This document shows, one piece after another, positions 44,101 through 52,780 of a stretch of 64,000 nucleotides of DNA. Numbering within the stretch: the stretch's first letter is position 1; every line of letters begins with the position of its first letter. The notes under the pieces are model-generated. The model searched no databases. It was not told where the DNA came from and saw only the letters and a list, made by a program, of their open reading frames with translations. The translations under genes were made by a program, and so were the position numbers. Origin of the DNA: JABSOG01 sp965277695 (GTDB lineage Bacteria > Pseudomonadota > Gammaproteobacteria > Enterobacterales > Alteromonadaceae); NCBI GenBank assembly GCA_965277695.1, contig CBDIDQ010000001.1:309653-373652 (forward strand). Direction: 5' to 3'.

Positions 44101-44427
44101 TAAAAAGGCTTCATCGTCGAGGTGTAAAGGCAGGATAGAAAACAGTTTCCAGCTCATGTCGAGTTTATTGAAGGCCGACTGATCGGGCAAATCCACAATC
44201 ATTTCTTTATACAAGGACCAAATGAAACTCGATGGCAGCGGAAAATCGACATTGCCCATCACCCCGAGTTGCCCGGCGAGATAGATTTTTAACCACTGTG
44301 ACATGCCCGGACTTTGCACCAGCACCACTTCTTCGGCAAACGGATTGGCATTGGGTGCTCCGGCAATTTCACCACTGAGCTGGCGGGCCAAAATTTCAAT
44401 ATGATTAGATTGATGAATAACAAACAT
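41173..44427 (-). CDS. recC: Exonuclease V subunit gamma RecC
   Basis: A 1084-residue RecC, the inactive helicase-like subunit that recognises Chi. It begins MFVIHQSNHIEILARQL and includes VQSPGMSQWLKIYLAGQLGV, RLFIFGISALPRQQLYVFEQ, DVIVMMPNVALYSPYI and ICLLGMNDADYPR, all standard RecC landmarks. First gene of the recC-recB-recD-unknown transcript. Divergent from the anchored unknown protein across about 175 bp. Confidence 0.96.
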   Translation of the reverse strand: MFVIHQSNHIEILARQLSGEIAGAPNANPFAEEVVLVQSPGMSQWLKIYLAGQLGVMGNVDFPLPSSFIWSLYKEMIVDLPDQSAFNKLDMSWKLFSILPLHLDDEAFLPLKNYLAEDNNGLMLYQLSEKIADVYDQYLMYRPDWIGNWEAEEDEIKDGDYQQHPWQPILWRALKQHTSSLNQSDYHRANLHEVLLKRLADVFADKAEKVRHQLPERLFIFGISALPRQQLYVFEQLAEHIDIHLMLFNPCAHYWGDIVDVKQLAKVEARFKGKKHLPVVGENYMTVGNPLLASWGKLGRDYLEQLLEVEAEQTDYFIEPEKTSMLSAIQSDIYNLSFRGQLDALTPEQSMGDEGKLAVNANDDSLVFHSCHSPLREVEVLYDQLLLMLEQDDSLTPKDVIVMMPNVALYSPYIDAVFAGSENNRIPYAISDKGFVLENPILNSFLQLLKLPDSRFSASELLDLISVPATIRAMDLVEEDIELVRNWINRVGIRWGIDSEHKQSLSLPDDELNSWRFGLNRLLMGYAINNETLVNGILPFTQVEGQNAETLGKLVRFIDILIDYRQRLAADGQINSKIDTVVELIEVFYQPDNNEEQAMNTIRKVLSDFAKQQTQQNCIKVISHKVFAYYLNYAFNDKGVGQRFLAGQVNFCTLMPMRSIPFKVICLLGMNDADYPRFVPPVGFDLMAAGQPRKGDRSRRLDDRYLLLEALLSARDKLYVSYVGHSMQDNSEKIPSVLVTELKEYCEQAFSFNHSLVSEHPLQPFNRDYFKQNSHLSSYQRHWHRYIEQQAVEHPTTVAEPITDVGVPDSLEVTELLRFMLNPVKYFFNRTLQLYFSPLSEVELDDETFSLDALTRYQLLEELAKTKLAESGLDTYLQTQAGGTLPHRDVGKLTFNQLDQQADGFVAALSETSLKMLPPVEVNISSHDIALLGWVKHLTVNGLLFYRPAKITAKDRLVAWVHHVVMAAIGRAVKTQHIGLTESFEYLPLSQAVAKTLIDQWVDFYLRGLKQPLPFFIKSSEQWAKSGELKEVVKTFNGSSFNQIPGEGDDLYIQRVFVDVNTLPVEFNQLAELIFKPLLAAMEE

Positions 44428-44602
44428 AAGCCGCCCCTGTGTCAGGATAGTTGTCTGAATTTATTTGGCGATATCATAACAGCTTTCAGACCATTGGGTT
44501 TAAGCTCACCGACAAAAATAAACGATGATCGTTCCAATCATAAAGGAGACATGGTAGTTTAGGCGTCCGATAACACCAAACGGACACAAGGAGCTATTTC
44601 GC

Positions 44603-45244
44603 ATGTCAACCCAAAGCGATCACACTACCCACCCTTTTTACAAATTTGCCTTAGGTATTGTCATGGGCGTTGTTAGCACCATGACTGTTGGCGTGTATTT
44701 ACAGCCTCATTTTTATGTCAAACACGACGAAGTGATCCCCTATTTAGCCAAACAAAATCAAATGGTCATTTCAAAAGAAAGGTATGAAGAATGGAGCAAA
44801 TTAGCCGATGAAAGCAAAGCTAAAATCACTTCGCCTACAACACTCAGTTTCAGTTCATTCAAAGTGGATTTATCCCTAAAAAAGAACACCGTCAAAGATA
44901 AATACAATCAAATTCAATTCAGCATTTTACAAAAAGGCGTTGTCATCGCCTCAACCTTAAGCGACAAGAAAAAATGGTCCCAAGGCGAAACCCATCAATT
45001 AACCATCCAGATGACTGGCAACAAAACCCTGCCAGTATCGTCCTGCGATGAACTCTCCTACCAAGCCACAAATATGAACACCAGCGATAACATTTACCTC
45101 GGCATAAAAGTCACTGGCATCGCCAGCTCAGGCGAAAGCATCCCTTTGATCCAACGAGGCAAAACCCAAGGTATCGGTGAGAAATATAACGCCCAAAGTG
45201 TCTCTTGGGCTAATGAGTCGATGGTGTGTATTGGTAAAGTTTGA
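44603..45244 (+). CDS. Unknown membrane-anchored protein
   Basis: A 213-residue protein with one N-terminal membrane helix (residues about 12-32, FYKFALGIVMGVVSTMTVGV) and the rest most likely periplasmic. The C-terminal part is beta-rich with two Cys (SSCDEL, MVCIGK). No family recognised. A gga-rich site (aaggagc) precedes the ATG. It is convergent with the Panacea module. Confidence 0.55.
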   Translation: MSTQSDHTTHPFYKFALGIVMGVVSTMTVGVYLQPHFYVKHDEVIPYLAKQNQMVISKERYEEWSKLADESKAKITSPTTLSFSSFKVDLSLKKNTVKDKYNQIQFSILQKGVVIASTLSDKKKWSQGETHQLTIQMTGNKTLPVSSCDELSYQATNMNTSDNIYLGIKVTGIASSGESIPLIQRGKTQGIGEKYNAQSVSWANESMVCIGKV

Positions 45245-45277
45245 TTATGAATAATTTAATGCGGTATATCAGAAAAG

Positions 45278-45682
45278 TTATAAAGCTAGGCTTACCGGGC
45301 TATATACCGTTCGATAATGATTTTTTATTCGCTCACTAGACGCTCTGGATTTCATCAAACCACTTGCCATAGTATCAACTAACCAACAAGGGGCTTGTGG
45401 GTTGACCCTATTTATTTTGTTCCGTAAAATATCAACCAATTCTGTTCGACTTTTAATTTTGGCTCCTCGGTAAAAAACAAACGAATCTTTTACTATTTTG
45501 GGGTATCTAGCCAGATTAGGGGTGATCACACAAGTATCATCAACAAACCGTTTACCTGCGGTACTCGAAATATTCAACAATATGTATTGCTGCTCTTTTT
45601 CATGGGTAACAACAAACCAAGTATGTTGCTCTACGCCATCTTCATCCCACTGAAACGATAGCCCTCTTTTAATTTCTGCCAT
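45278..45682 (-). CDS. Putative toxin paired with the Panacea antitoxin
   Basis: A 134-residue soluble protein. It starts three bases after the Panacea gene stop, so the two form one operon. Visible segments are HTWFVVTHEKEQQYILLNIS, DDTCVITPNLARYPKIVKDS, FVFYRGAKIKSRTELVDIL and a basic C-terminus (MASGLMKSRASSERIKNHYR). I do not place it in a named toxin fold. Small proteins with a similar DTCV..P...H/YP..V..S..Y..A plan are often next to Panacea antitoxins, which is why it is called a toxin here. Toxicity and target are not known. Confidence 0.6.
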   Translation of the reverse strand: MAEIKRGLSFQWDEDGVEQHTWFVVTHEKEQQYILLNISSTAGKRFVDDTCVITPNLARYPKIVKDSFVFYRGAKIKSRTELVDILRNKINRVNPQAPCWLVDTMASGLMKSRASSERIKNHYRTVYSPVSLAL

Positions 45683-45685
45683 CAG

Positions 45686-46240
45686 CTAAACCAATAACCG
45701 TTTATGATAATTAATCTCTTTAACCTGATTGGCAATTTCACTGTCATCCATGCCAATAGTGCGAAAAATACTTTCAAGGTCAATCGGCCTTCTGCTACCG
45801 TCTGGCCAGCTCCATTCTGGACAAATATCTTTGCGGTGAGAATAGCTCACAATATCATCATCATCCAATTGACCGATCTGTGCAAATATTTGCTCGGCAA
45901 AATCAATCTCTTCTTCACTCAGGGCATCGTGTTCTTTTTGATTTTCTTTAATTGAAAAACGTTTAAGCGGGAAACCTTTTGGGCTGTGACAAACCTCAGG
46001 ATTGGTAAAAATAGCTAAATAATCCACGTCAGTGTTGGCATCAATAATTGCTTTGGTTTGACTTAAGATGGGACCTCGATTTAACGAGTAATAATTATCA
46101 TAACTCACCGGATGGCCAGTGTTTAACAGGCAAAGACGATCAGTGAAATAAAGCAGTTTCATCATCTTTACATCTGAAATGGAACCACCGAGCTTTTCAG
46201 AAAATAGCTTCATTAGTTGTAGTACTTTATCTTTTTGCAT
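45686..46240 (-). CDS. panA: Panacea-domain antitoxin (PanA/SocA-like)
   Basis: A 184-residue Panacea (SocA-like) protein, a fold found as antitoxin of many unrelated toxins. Core segments are KVLQLMKLFSEKLGG, DVKMMKLLYFTDRLCL, TGHPVSYDNYYSLNRGPILS and a C-terminal half with EEIDFAEQIF. I place the start at the ATG at 46240 because ggaggt lies five bases upstream; the frame is open to 46336 but has no support there. It overlaps nothing and is followed after three bases by the presumed toxin. Confidence 0.8.
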   Translation of the reverse strand: MQKDKVLQLMKLFSEKLGGSISDVKMMKLLYFTDRLCLLNTGHPVSYDNYYSLNRGPILSQTKAIIDANTDVDYLAIFTNPEVCHSPKGFPLKRFSIKENQKEHDALSEEEIDFAEQIFAQIGQLDDDDIVSYSHRKDICPEWSWPDGSRRPIDLESIFRTIGMDDSEIANQVKEINYHKRLLV

Positions 46241-46434
46241 CATGACCTCCCAACTTTGAGGTTGTTCATCTAATTCGCAAAGTTTAGCACTTAGCTGTAT
46301 AAATGAACAGATTAAGATGAAAATAATCCGCCCCACACCCCGCCCACTTTAGTTTATAATCCGAGCCAAAATCTGACTGCTGATTTTCACCGATCAATGG
46401 CAACCCATTAACTCACTCAAACTACAGGTTTATT

Positions 46435-48111
46435 ATGACACTCTCAAAACTCACTCTGGCCCTGTCTTTGGCCACATCGCTGGCATTAGCTGGTTGTGGC
46501 ACCACCACGACAACGCAAACACAGGCACAAACCGCCAGTGAAACGGCTGTGCAATTAAGACCGGGCTTTGAACATCGCCTCGATATTTATAAAACAGTCA
46601 CGCTTAAAGCCGATTTGTCATCACTGTCAGCCAATCAACGTAAAATGGTTGGACTGTTGATTGATGCATCAAAGATTATGGATGACTTATATTGGCAGCA
46701 GGCTTTTGGCGAAGATAAAACGCAATTTCTCAGCCGTATCAGCGATCCAAAGGTGAGAAAATTCAGCGAAATCAATTACGGTCCGTGGGATCGCCTCGAC
46801 GGCGATAAAACCTTTTTAACTGGTTATGGCGAGAAGCCACTCGGTGCCGAGTTTTATCCACACGATATGACTAAAGCCGATTTTGAGAAAGAAAACTTCG
46901 CTGACGCCAAAGGCTTGTATTCAATAGTCGAAGCAGGGCGCTTCGGTCGCTTGTCTGCTATTCCTTATTCAGTGAAATACAAAAAACAACTCGAAGCAAC
47001 CGCCGATTTGTTAACTCAAGCCGCGCAATTAGCCGACGATCCAGAATTTGCCGCCTATCTGAATTTACGCGCGGCGGCGTTTGTCACCGATAATTATCAA
47101 CCGTCCGATTTCGCTTGGATGGATATGAAAAATAATCCGATTGATATTGTCATCGGTCCAATTGAAACCTACGAAGATTTACTCTACGGTTATCGCGCAT
47201 CATTTGAAAGTTATGTATTGATTAAAGACCTGCAATGGAGCAAACGTCTAGCCAAATATGTTTCTTACTTGCCTGAATTACAACGAGAGTTGCCAGTCCC
47301 TCAGCAATATAAAAATGAAGTGCCCGGCTCAGATGCCGACCTTAATGCCTACGATGTGGTCTATTACGCCGGACATTCCAACGCAGGCAGTAAAACTATC
47401 GCGATCAATTTACCTAACGATGAAGAAGTTCAGCTGAAAAAAGGCACTCGCCGGCTGCAATTGAAAAATGCCATGCGAGCCAAGTTCGATCAGATCTTGC
47501 TGCCGATTGCCGATGAACTAATCGCCGCCGACCAACGTAAACACATCACCTTTAATGCCTTTTTCGCCAACACTATGTTCCACGAAGTAGCTCATGGTTT
47601 GGGCATCAAAAATACCATCAATAATAAAGGTATGGTTAGACAAGCATTAAAAGAATATGCCTCGTCTATTGAAGAAGGCAAAGCCGATATCCTCGGCCTT
47701 TACATGGTCACTCAATTGCTAGAAAAAGGGGTAATGACCGAAGGTGAGTTGCAAGATTATTACACCACTTTCCTCGCCGGTATTTTCCGCTCAGTACGAT
47801 TCGGTGCCAGCAGCGCCCACGGTAAAGCTAATATGGTGCGGTTTAATTACTTCGCCGAAAAAGGCGCGTTCACTCGTGATGCAGCTGGCCTTTATCGGGT
47901 AGAAATGAGCAAAATGCGTACCGCGATGAACTCACTCTCAGAACTGCTATTAACCCTGCAAGGCAATGGCGACTATGACGGTATCAGCCAATTGATGGCA
48001 ACAAAAGGCGATATTGGTTCACAGCTAGCCGCTGATTTGAAACGCCTAGAAAAAGCCGATATCGCCGTTGATATCATCTTTAATCAAGGTAAAGAGGTGT
48101 TGGGGTTGTAA
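46435..48111 (+). CDS. M49-like zinc peptidase lipoprotein
   Basis: A 558-residue lipoprotein: signal peptide with lipobox LALAGC (Cys21), a Thr/Gln-rich linker and a large catalytic domain. The zinc motif is HEVAH at residues 383-387 in MFHEVAHGLGIKNT; the third-ligand motif EEGKAD is at 413-418. Dipeptidyl peptidase III has HELLGH (six residues) instead, so this is the shorter-motif branch found in bacteria, sometimes annotated as Zn-dependent hydrolase or DPP3-like. The N-terminal region (LSANQRKMVGLLIDASKIMD) is the typical extended part of that branch. Periplasmic peptide degradation is likely. Confidence 0.82.
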   Translation: MTLSKLTLALSLATSLALAGCGTTTTTQTQAQTASETAVQLRPGFEHRLDIYKTVTLKADLSSLSANQRKMVGLLIDASKIMDDLYWQQAFGEDKTQFLSRISDPKVRKFSEINYGPWDRLDGDKTFLTGYGEKPLGAEFYPHDMTKADFEKENFADAKGLYSIVEAGRFGRLSAIPYSVKYKKQLEATADLLTQAAQLADDPEFAAYLNLRAAAFVTDNYQPSDFAWMDMKNNPIDIVIGPIETYEDLLYGYRASFESYVLIKDLQWSKRLAKYVSYLPELQRELPVPQQYKNEVPGSDADLNAYDVVYYAGHSNAGSKTIAINLPNDEEVQLKKGTRRLQLKNAMRAKFDQILLPIADELIAADQRKHITFNAFFANTMFHEVAHGLGIKNTINNKGMVRQALKEYASSIEEGKADILGLYMVTQLLEKGVMTEGELQDYYTTFLAGIFRSVRFGASSAHGKANMVRFNYFAEKGAFTRDAAGLYRVEMSKMRTAMNSLSELLLTLQGNGDYDGISQLMATKGDIGSQLAADLKRLEKADIAVDIIFNQGKEVLGL

Positions 48112-48144
48112 CAACGTTAAGGATTCTTGCGATACTTGTTATTA

Positions 48145-48371
48145 GGTCGCGGGGCTTATCAGGGTTTCTGGAGCGCTTCGTTCTTTAAAAGCATTAAAAC
48201 TTATTACCACGGAGACACGGGGATACGGAGAAGGTCAAAAGCAAAAGCGATTATTATTTTTGCTTTTCTCCGTGCCTCCGTGTCTCCGTGGTGAAAAAAA
48301 GAATAAGACACTGCGCGTCGAAGAAACAACATTAACACCATTACAGGGTCGCGGAGCTATCCTAGTTTCTT
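48145..48371. repeat. MITE-like element, copy B, with imperfect direct repeats
   Basis: The copy covers about 48163-48310: left end ttctggagcgcttcgttctt, the ccacggagacacgg hairpin arms, then a degraded right end without the terminal inverted repeat. Imperfect 25-bp direct repeats starting ggtcgcgg flank it at 48145-48169 and 48347-48371. It fills the gap between the peptidase and the HIT gene. Confidence 0.8.
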
Positions 48372-48383
48372 CCAAAAGAAAAA

Positions 48384-48791
48384 TCACTCACCAACCAACA
48401 GCCCACCAATCTTCGCCTTAATCGCTGCAATCTGGGTAGCATCATAAGCGACTGCCGGCAGCTTGCCCCAAATTGGGGCGGGCCATGCGGCATCATCGGT
48501 GAAACGCACTACATGGTGAATATGCAGTTGCGGCACCATGTTGCCCAATGCAGCCACATTAAGCTTGTCAGGGGCATATACAGACTTGAGGATATGACTG
48601 AACGTCGCTGACTCCTGCCACAGCTGTTGCTGCTCGGCTTCACTCAAGTCGATGATTTCTTTAATGTCGTTTTTCATCGGCACCAAAATGAACCAAGGGT
48701 ATTGCTGATCGTTGGCCAATAAAACCCGGCATAATGGCAAATCACCAATGTGAATGCAGTCTTTTTCCAGTTGTGGATGTAGTTTAAACAT
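48384..48791 (-). CDS. HIT family protein
   Basis: A 135-residue histidine-triad protein, a nucleotide hydrolase or transferase fold. It reads FKLHPQLEKDCIHIGDLPLC, ILVPMKNDIKEIIDLSEAEQ and the signature VPQLHIHHVVRF, in which the third canonical His is replaced, as in the subgroup with AWPAPIWG following. The substrate may be a diadenosine polyphosphate but this is inferred. Confidence 0.85.
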   Translation of the reverse strand: MFKLHPQLEKDCIHIGDLPLCRVLLANDQQYPWFILVPMKNDIKEIIDLSEAEQQQLWQESATFSHILKSVYAPDKLNVAALGNMVPQLHIHHVVRFTDDAAWPAPIWGKLPAVAYDATQIAAIKAKIGGLLVGE

Positions 48792-48831
48792 ATTTCTTAA
48801 TCTCTATGAGTAAAGGCAGAGCGGATGCCCC

Positions 48832-48856
48832 GTAGACGCGAATTCATTCGCGTTTT
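48832..48856. repeat. Short palindromic repeat
   Basis: gtagacgcgaattcattcgcg, an imperfect hairpin (cgcgaa/ttcgcg), recurs near 34726 in the same form. Confidence 0.7.
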
Positions 48857-48903
48857 TGATGAATCAATTATTATCCTATTTAATCAAAGCCAAATGAACA
48901 GAC

Positions 48904-48931
48904 AGAAAAAAACCGCCAAAATAGCGGTTTT
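48904..48931 (-). terminator. Terminator downstream of purA
   Basis: Stem aaccgc/gcggtt (48911-48916 with 48924-48929) with A residues on the left and T residues on the right, so it could serve both directions. On the minus strand it follows the purA stop by about 25 bases. Confidence 0.75.
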
Positions 48932-48956
48932 TTAACGTCTTTCAGCAGGCTAATGA

Positions 48957-50252
48957 TTAGTTAAAAGGGTTAACTAATACCATAGTCTCGACTCGATCAG
49001 GACCCGTTGAAATAATATCAACCGGTACCCCAAGAATAGCTTCAATACGCTTGATATAAGCAATCGCAGCGGCTGGCAACTTATCAACATCAGTTACGCC
49101 ATAGGTGGTATCACTCCAACCCGGCATAGATTCATAAACAGGCTCAATGACGTCATAACCTTCTGCGGCCATCGGCGGCACTTCAAGGATTTCGCCATCG
49201 GGTGTTTTATAACCGATACAAATTTTCAGCGTTTCTAGTCCGTCCAACACATCCAACTTGGTCAAACAAAAACCAGAGATACTGTTGATTTGTACCGCAC
49301 GACGCATAGCCACTGCATCAAACCAACCGGTACGACGTTTACGACCCGTAGTAGCACCAAACTCATGGCCTTTAATGCCAAGGTGCTGACCGACATCATC
49401 GTCCAGTTCAGTGGGGAATGGACCAGAGCCCACACGCGTGGTGTAAGCTTTGACAATACCCAATACGTAATCAAGATAACGAGGGCCGAAACCACAACCT
49501 GTCGCAACACCACCAACTGTGGTATTCGAAGAGGTAACATAAGGATACGTACCGTGGTCGATATCCAGCAAAGTGCCTTGTGCGCCTTCAAACAAGATAG
49601 ATTCGCCATTTTTACGGGCGTTATCCAGCAAGTCAGCAACATCAACCACCATAGAGCGTAGTAAGTCTGCGACAGCTAGGGCATCTTTAAGGGTTTTATC
49701 ATAATCAATCGCGTCAACCTTGTAATAGTTAACCAAAGCAAAGTTGTGATATTCCATCACTTCTTTTAATTTGACCGCAAACTGTTCAGCGTTGAACAAA
49801 TCGCCTACTCGCAAACCACGACGAGCCACTTTGTCTTCGTAAGCCGGACCAATACCACGACCTGTAGTACCAATGGCTTTATCGCCACGAGCCAGCTCAC
49901 GAGCTTCGTCAAGCGCAATATGAAAGGGCAGGATCAATGGACAGGCTTCGCTGATCGACAAACGGTCTTTCACGGGAACACCGCGTTCGTCAAGCATTTT
50001 CATTTCTGCCAACAAGGCATCAGGTGATAACACCACACCATTGCCAATAATACATTTTACGTCTTGACGCAAAATCCCCGATGGGATCAGATGCAACACG
50101 GTTTTTTCACCGTCAATCACCAAGGTATGACCGGCATTATGACCGCCTTGATAACGCACTACATAACCCGCCTGATCAGTTAACAGATCGACGACTTTTC
50201 CTTTACCTTCATCACCCCATTGGGTGCCGAGAACAACAACGTTTCTGCCCAT
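48957..50252 (-). CDS. purA: Adenylosuccinate synthetase PurA
   Basis: A 431-residue enzyme joining IMP and aspartate with GTP, the first step from IMP to AMP. It begins MGRNVVVLGTQWGDEGKGK (catalytic Asp and P-loop-like GDEGKGK), then GGHNAGHTLV, GRGIGPAYEDK, LFEGAQGTLLDIDHGTYPYV and the C-terminal STGPDRVET. Last gene of the nnr-to-purA block, with its own terminator. Confidence 0.98.
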   Translation of the reverse strand: MGRNVVVLGTQWGDEGKGKVVDLLTDQAGYVVRYQGGHNAGHTLVIDGEKTVLHLIPSGILRQDVKCIIGNGVVLSPDALLAEMKMLDERGVPVKDRLSISEACPLILPFHIALDEARELARGDKAIGTTGRGIGPAYEDKVARRGLRVGDLFNAEQFAVKLKEVMEYHNFALVNYYKVDAIDYDKTLKDALAVADLLRSMVVDVADLLDNARKNGESILFEGAQGTLLDIDHGTYPYVTSSNTTVGGVATGCGFGPRYLDYVLGIVKAYTTRVGSGPFPTELDDDVGQHLGIKGHEFGATTGRKRRTGWFDAVAMRRAVQINSISGFCLTKLDVLDGLETLKICIGYKTPDGEILEVPPMAAEGYDVIEPVYESMPGWSDTTYGVTDVDKLPAAAIAYIKRIEAILGVPVDIISTGPDRVETMVLVNPFN

Positions 50253-50381
50253 TACACACTTTCACTATGAAAAAAATGAGCGCCGATTCTACCAAATTTG
50301 AAAGCCATAAAGCATCAACTTTCTGGATAAATTTGACTCAAATAGATTATAAGCCCAGTTATTTGGTTATAAGGGCCAAAT

Positions 50382-50567
50382 TTAAAAAAAGTTGAGCACC
50401 ATCACCACCCCAATGACCACCAGTACGCCACCGATACGACGCAATACTGTCGGCCCCTCGGCGGCAATTTGCTGAATATAATTCGCCCACCGATTAGGAA
50501 ACAACAACGGCCCAACCCCTTCCAAAATAAACACCAGCCCCACTGCCAGCCAAATCGCATCCCACAT
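50382..50567 (-). CDS. yjeT: DUF2065 small membrane protein YjeT
   Basis: A 61-residue DUF2065 protein with two membrane helices (AIWLAVGLVFILEGVGPLLF and IGGVLVVIGVVMVLNF) separated by a short loop with PNRW. Found between hflC and purA in many gammaproteobacteria, as here. Function unknown. It is separated from hflC by the terminator at 50590-50614. Confidence 0.9.
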   Translation of the reverse strand: MWDAIWLAVGLVFILEGVGPLLFPNRWANYIQQIAAEGPTVLRRIGGVLVVIGVVMVLNFF

Positions 50568-50589
50568 ACCATCCCCATTTTAAAAATAA

Positions 50590-50614
50590 AAAAAAGGCCC
50601 ACAAGGGGCCTTTT
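50590..50614 (-). terminator. Terminator after hflC
   Basis: On the minus strand ggccccttgtgggcc followed by nine T residues, 55 bp after the hflC stop. It separates the hfq-hfl unit from yjeT-purA. Confidence 0.85.
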
Positions 50615-50668
50615 CATTGTTAACGATTAATCGTTAACTATTAATTGCTAACTATTAATTGCTAACGG

Positions 50669-51553
50669 TTACTCTTTCTTACCACCAGAGATCTTCATGT
50701 AATTAAAGAAGTCACTATCGGGTTTTAATACCATTACGTCATTTTTGCTGCGAAAACTGTTTTTATACGCTTCAAGACTACGGATGAAAGCATAAAACTC
50801 AGCGTCCTTTTTGAACGTGTCAGCATAGACTTTAGCCGCTCTGGCATCACCTTCACCACGTACTGTCAGGGCTTTTTTCTCAGCCTCTGCCAGCATAACA
50901 GTGACTGTTGCGTCAATATTCGCCCGTAAGATTTCAGCCTGCTCGTTACCTTGTGAGCGATGTTCTTTAGCCACGGCGTTTCGCTCTGCTCTCATACGTT
51001 TGAAAATCGAGTTACTCACTTCCAACGGTAAGTTGATTTGCTTAACTCGCACATCAATAATGTTAATACCCAAATCAACCGCACTAAGTTGCGCTTGGTC
51101 TTGGGCTTGTTGCATCAGCTCATTACGCTCGCCGGATACAATATCTCGGATGGTTCGAGTACCAAAAGCGGTTCTTAAACCATTGTTAACTTTTTGCTTC
51201 AATAATTGCTCAGCACGGGTTTTTAGTGCCCCGGTAGTGAGGTAATATTTGGCAAAATCGTTTATTTTCCATTTGATATAAGAATCGACCATTAAGTCTT
51301 TCTTTTCTACGGTAACAAAACGTACCGGCGCATCATCAAGGGTTTGAATACGCGCATCAAGGATTTTCACTTTTTCAACCAGTGGCAGTTTAAAGTGTAA
51401 TCCCGGCTCATAAACCACGGTCAAATCAGCAGCATCACGTTTGACTTTACCAAACTGCATTACAATACCACGTTGACCCTCTTTAACCACGAAGAGCGAC
51501 GATATGGACAGTATCAGCAAGGTAACAATTAAGGCTATCGAAAAATTTTTCAT
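50669..51553 (-). CDS. hflC: HflC, FtsH protease modulator
   Basis: A 294-residue inner-membrane SPFH/prohibitin-family protein. One N-terminal helix (FSIALIVTLLILSISSLFVV) is followed by VKEGQRGIVMQFGKVKRD and the SPFH and coiled-coil parts (YADTFKKDAEFYAFIRSLEA). With HflK it forms the cage that surrounds and restrains FtsH. Two bases after hflK. Confidence 0.96.
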   Translation of the reverse strand: MKNFSIALIVTLLILSISSLFVVKEGQRGIVMQFGKVKRDAADLTVVYEPGLHFKLPLVEKVKILDARIQTLDDAPVRFVTVEKKDLMVDSYIKWKINDFAKYYLTTGALKTRAEQLLKQKVNNGLRTAFGTRTIRDIVSGERNELMQQAQDQAQLSAVDLGINIIDVRVKQINLPLEVSNSIFKRMRAERNAVAKEHRSQGNEQAEILRANIDATVTVMLAEAEKKALTVRGEGDARAAKVYADTFKKDAEFYAFIRSLEAYKNSFRSKNDVMVLKPDSDFFNYMKISGGKKE

Positions 51554-51555
51554 GC

Positions 51556-52719
51556 TTAGTTTCTCCCACTACGGTTGCGATCACCGCGCAAACTGCTGTT
51601 TGGTTGGGAGTTAGTTGAACGTGACCCCTGATCTCTTAATGTCTGAACCGTACTTTTTACTGCACCAACGGTTGAATTAACATTATGTTGCTGAATAATT
51701 TTGTCCAGTGGCAAATACATCATGTTGCCGCCGCCTTCGACGTCAACTAGCACTTTAGAAGTATTGCTATAAACCTCTTCCATGGTTTCCAAATATAAAC
51801 GCTGACGCGTCACTACAGGAGCCATCTGGTATTCTGGCAACAGTTTCTCAAAACGGGCAACTTTACCTTGTGCTTCCAATGTCACTCGCTGACCGTAAGC
51901 CTGAGATTCCTGCTCCATACGTTTTACCTGACCACGAGCGCGAGGTTCAATTTCACGAGCATAAGCTTCAGCTTCTTTAAGGAAGCGCTCTTCATCTTCT
52001 TGAGCCGCAATGGCATCATCAAAGGCATCTTTCACCTCTTCTGGCGGACGAGCATCCTTGAAGTTGACATCGACAATTTCAAGACCCAAATTGTACGGCG
52101 TAATAATCGATTGCAGACTATCCCACGTATCCTGACGCACGGTCTCACGACCACTAGTCAAAATATCATCCATCAAGGAATGACCAACAACATAGCGCAA
52201 GGCACTGTCAGTTGCCTGACTTAAACTGTCATCAGCGTCAGTAACGCTGAATCGGTATGCCCGGGGATCAATAATTCGATACTGTACTTCAAAATCAACC
52301 CTGACAACGTTTTCATCTTTGGTCAACATGAAACCAGTAGACGGTTGCGAGCGAACGGCTTTGATATCAACAATTTCAACGGTATCAATAAACGTCGGTT
52401 TCCAGCTCAATCCCGGATCTTCAAGACCATGGAATTGACCGAATCGCAACACAATACTACGCTCTGCCTCTTTGATGGTATACAGACCACTGATAAACCA
52501 AGCCACCCCGAGGATCGCCAGCACAATCCCAATGCCAAATTTACCGCCGCCACCACCACCGGTACCCGCAGGTCTGGGTTTGCCGCCGAAAATGCCACCG
52601 ATACGGTTGCTTAAATCCTGGAACACTTTGTCGAGATCAGGAGGACCCTGCTCTTTATTTCCGCGATTTTTCCACGGGTCATTCTTGTCGCCGTTATTAC
52701 CGGGCTCATTCCAAGCCAT
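51556..52719 (-). CDS. hflK: HflK, FtsH protease modulator
   Basis: A 387-residue partner of HflC. Its Gly/Asn/Asp-rich cytoplasmic N-terminus (MAWNEPGNNGDKNDPWKNRG) is family-typical, followed by a helix (IGIVLAILGVAWFISGLYTI), the SPFH domain (RSIVLRFGQFHG) and a coiled coil. The C-terminus ends in an Arg/Asn-rich tail. Confidence 0.96.
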   Translation of the reverse strand: MAWNEPGNNGDKNDPWKNRGNKEQGPPDLDKVFQDLSNRIGGIFGGKPRPAGTGGGGGGKFGIGIVLAILGVAWFISGLYTIKEAERSIVLRFGQFHGLEDPGLSWKPTFIDTVEIVDIKAVRSQPSTGFMLTKDENVVRVDFEVQYRIIDPRAYRFSVTDADDSLSQATDSALRYVVGHSLMDDILTSGRETVRQDTWDSLQSIITPYNLGLEIVDVNFKDARPPEEVKDAFDDAIAAQEDEERFLKEAEAYAREIEPRARGQVKRMEQESQAYGQRVTLEAQGKVARFEKLLPEYQMAPVVTRQRLYLETMEEVYSNTSKVLVDVEGGGNMMYLPLDKIIQQHNVNSTVGAVKSTVQTLRDQGSRSTNSQPNSSLRGDRNRSGRN

Positions 52720-52780
52720 GATTAACTCCGTAATGTCAAAAAAATTAAACTGTGCTCTAATCTATCTAGCATGGTGCTTT

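Noticed and set aside
52407..52614. Frames overlapping hflK on both strands
   Set aside because: They are shadows of the Gly-rich HflK N-terminus.
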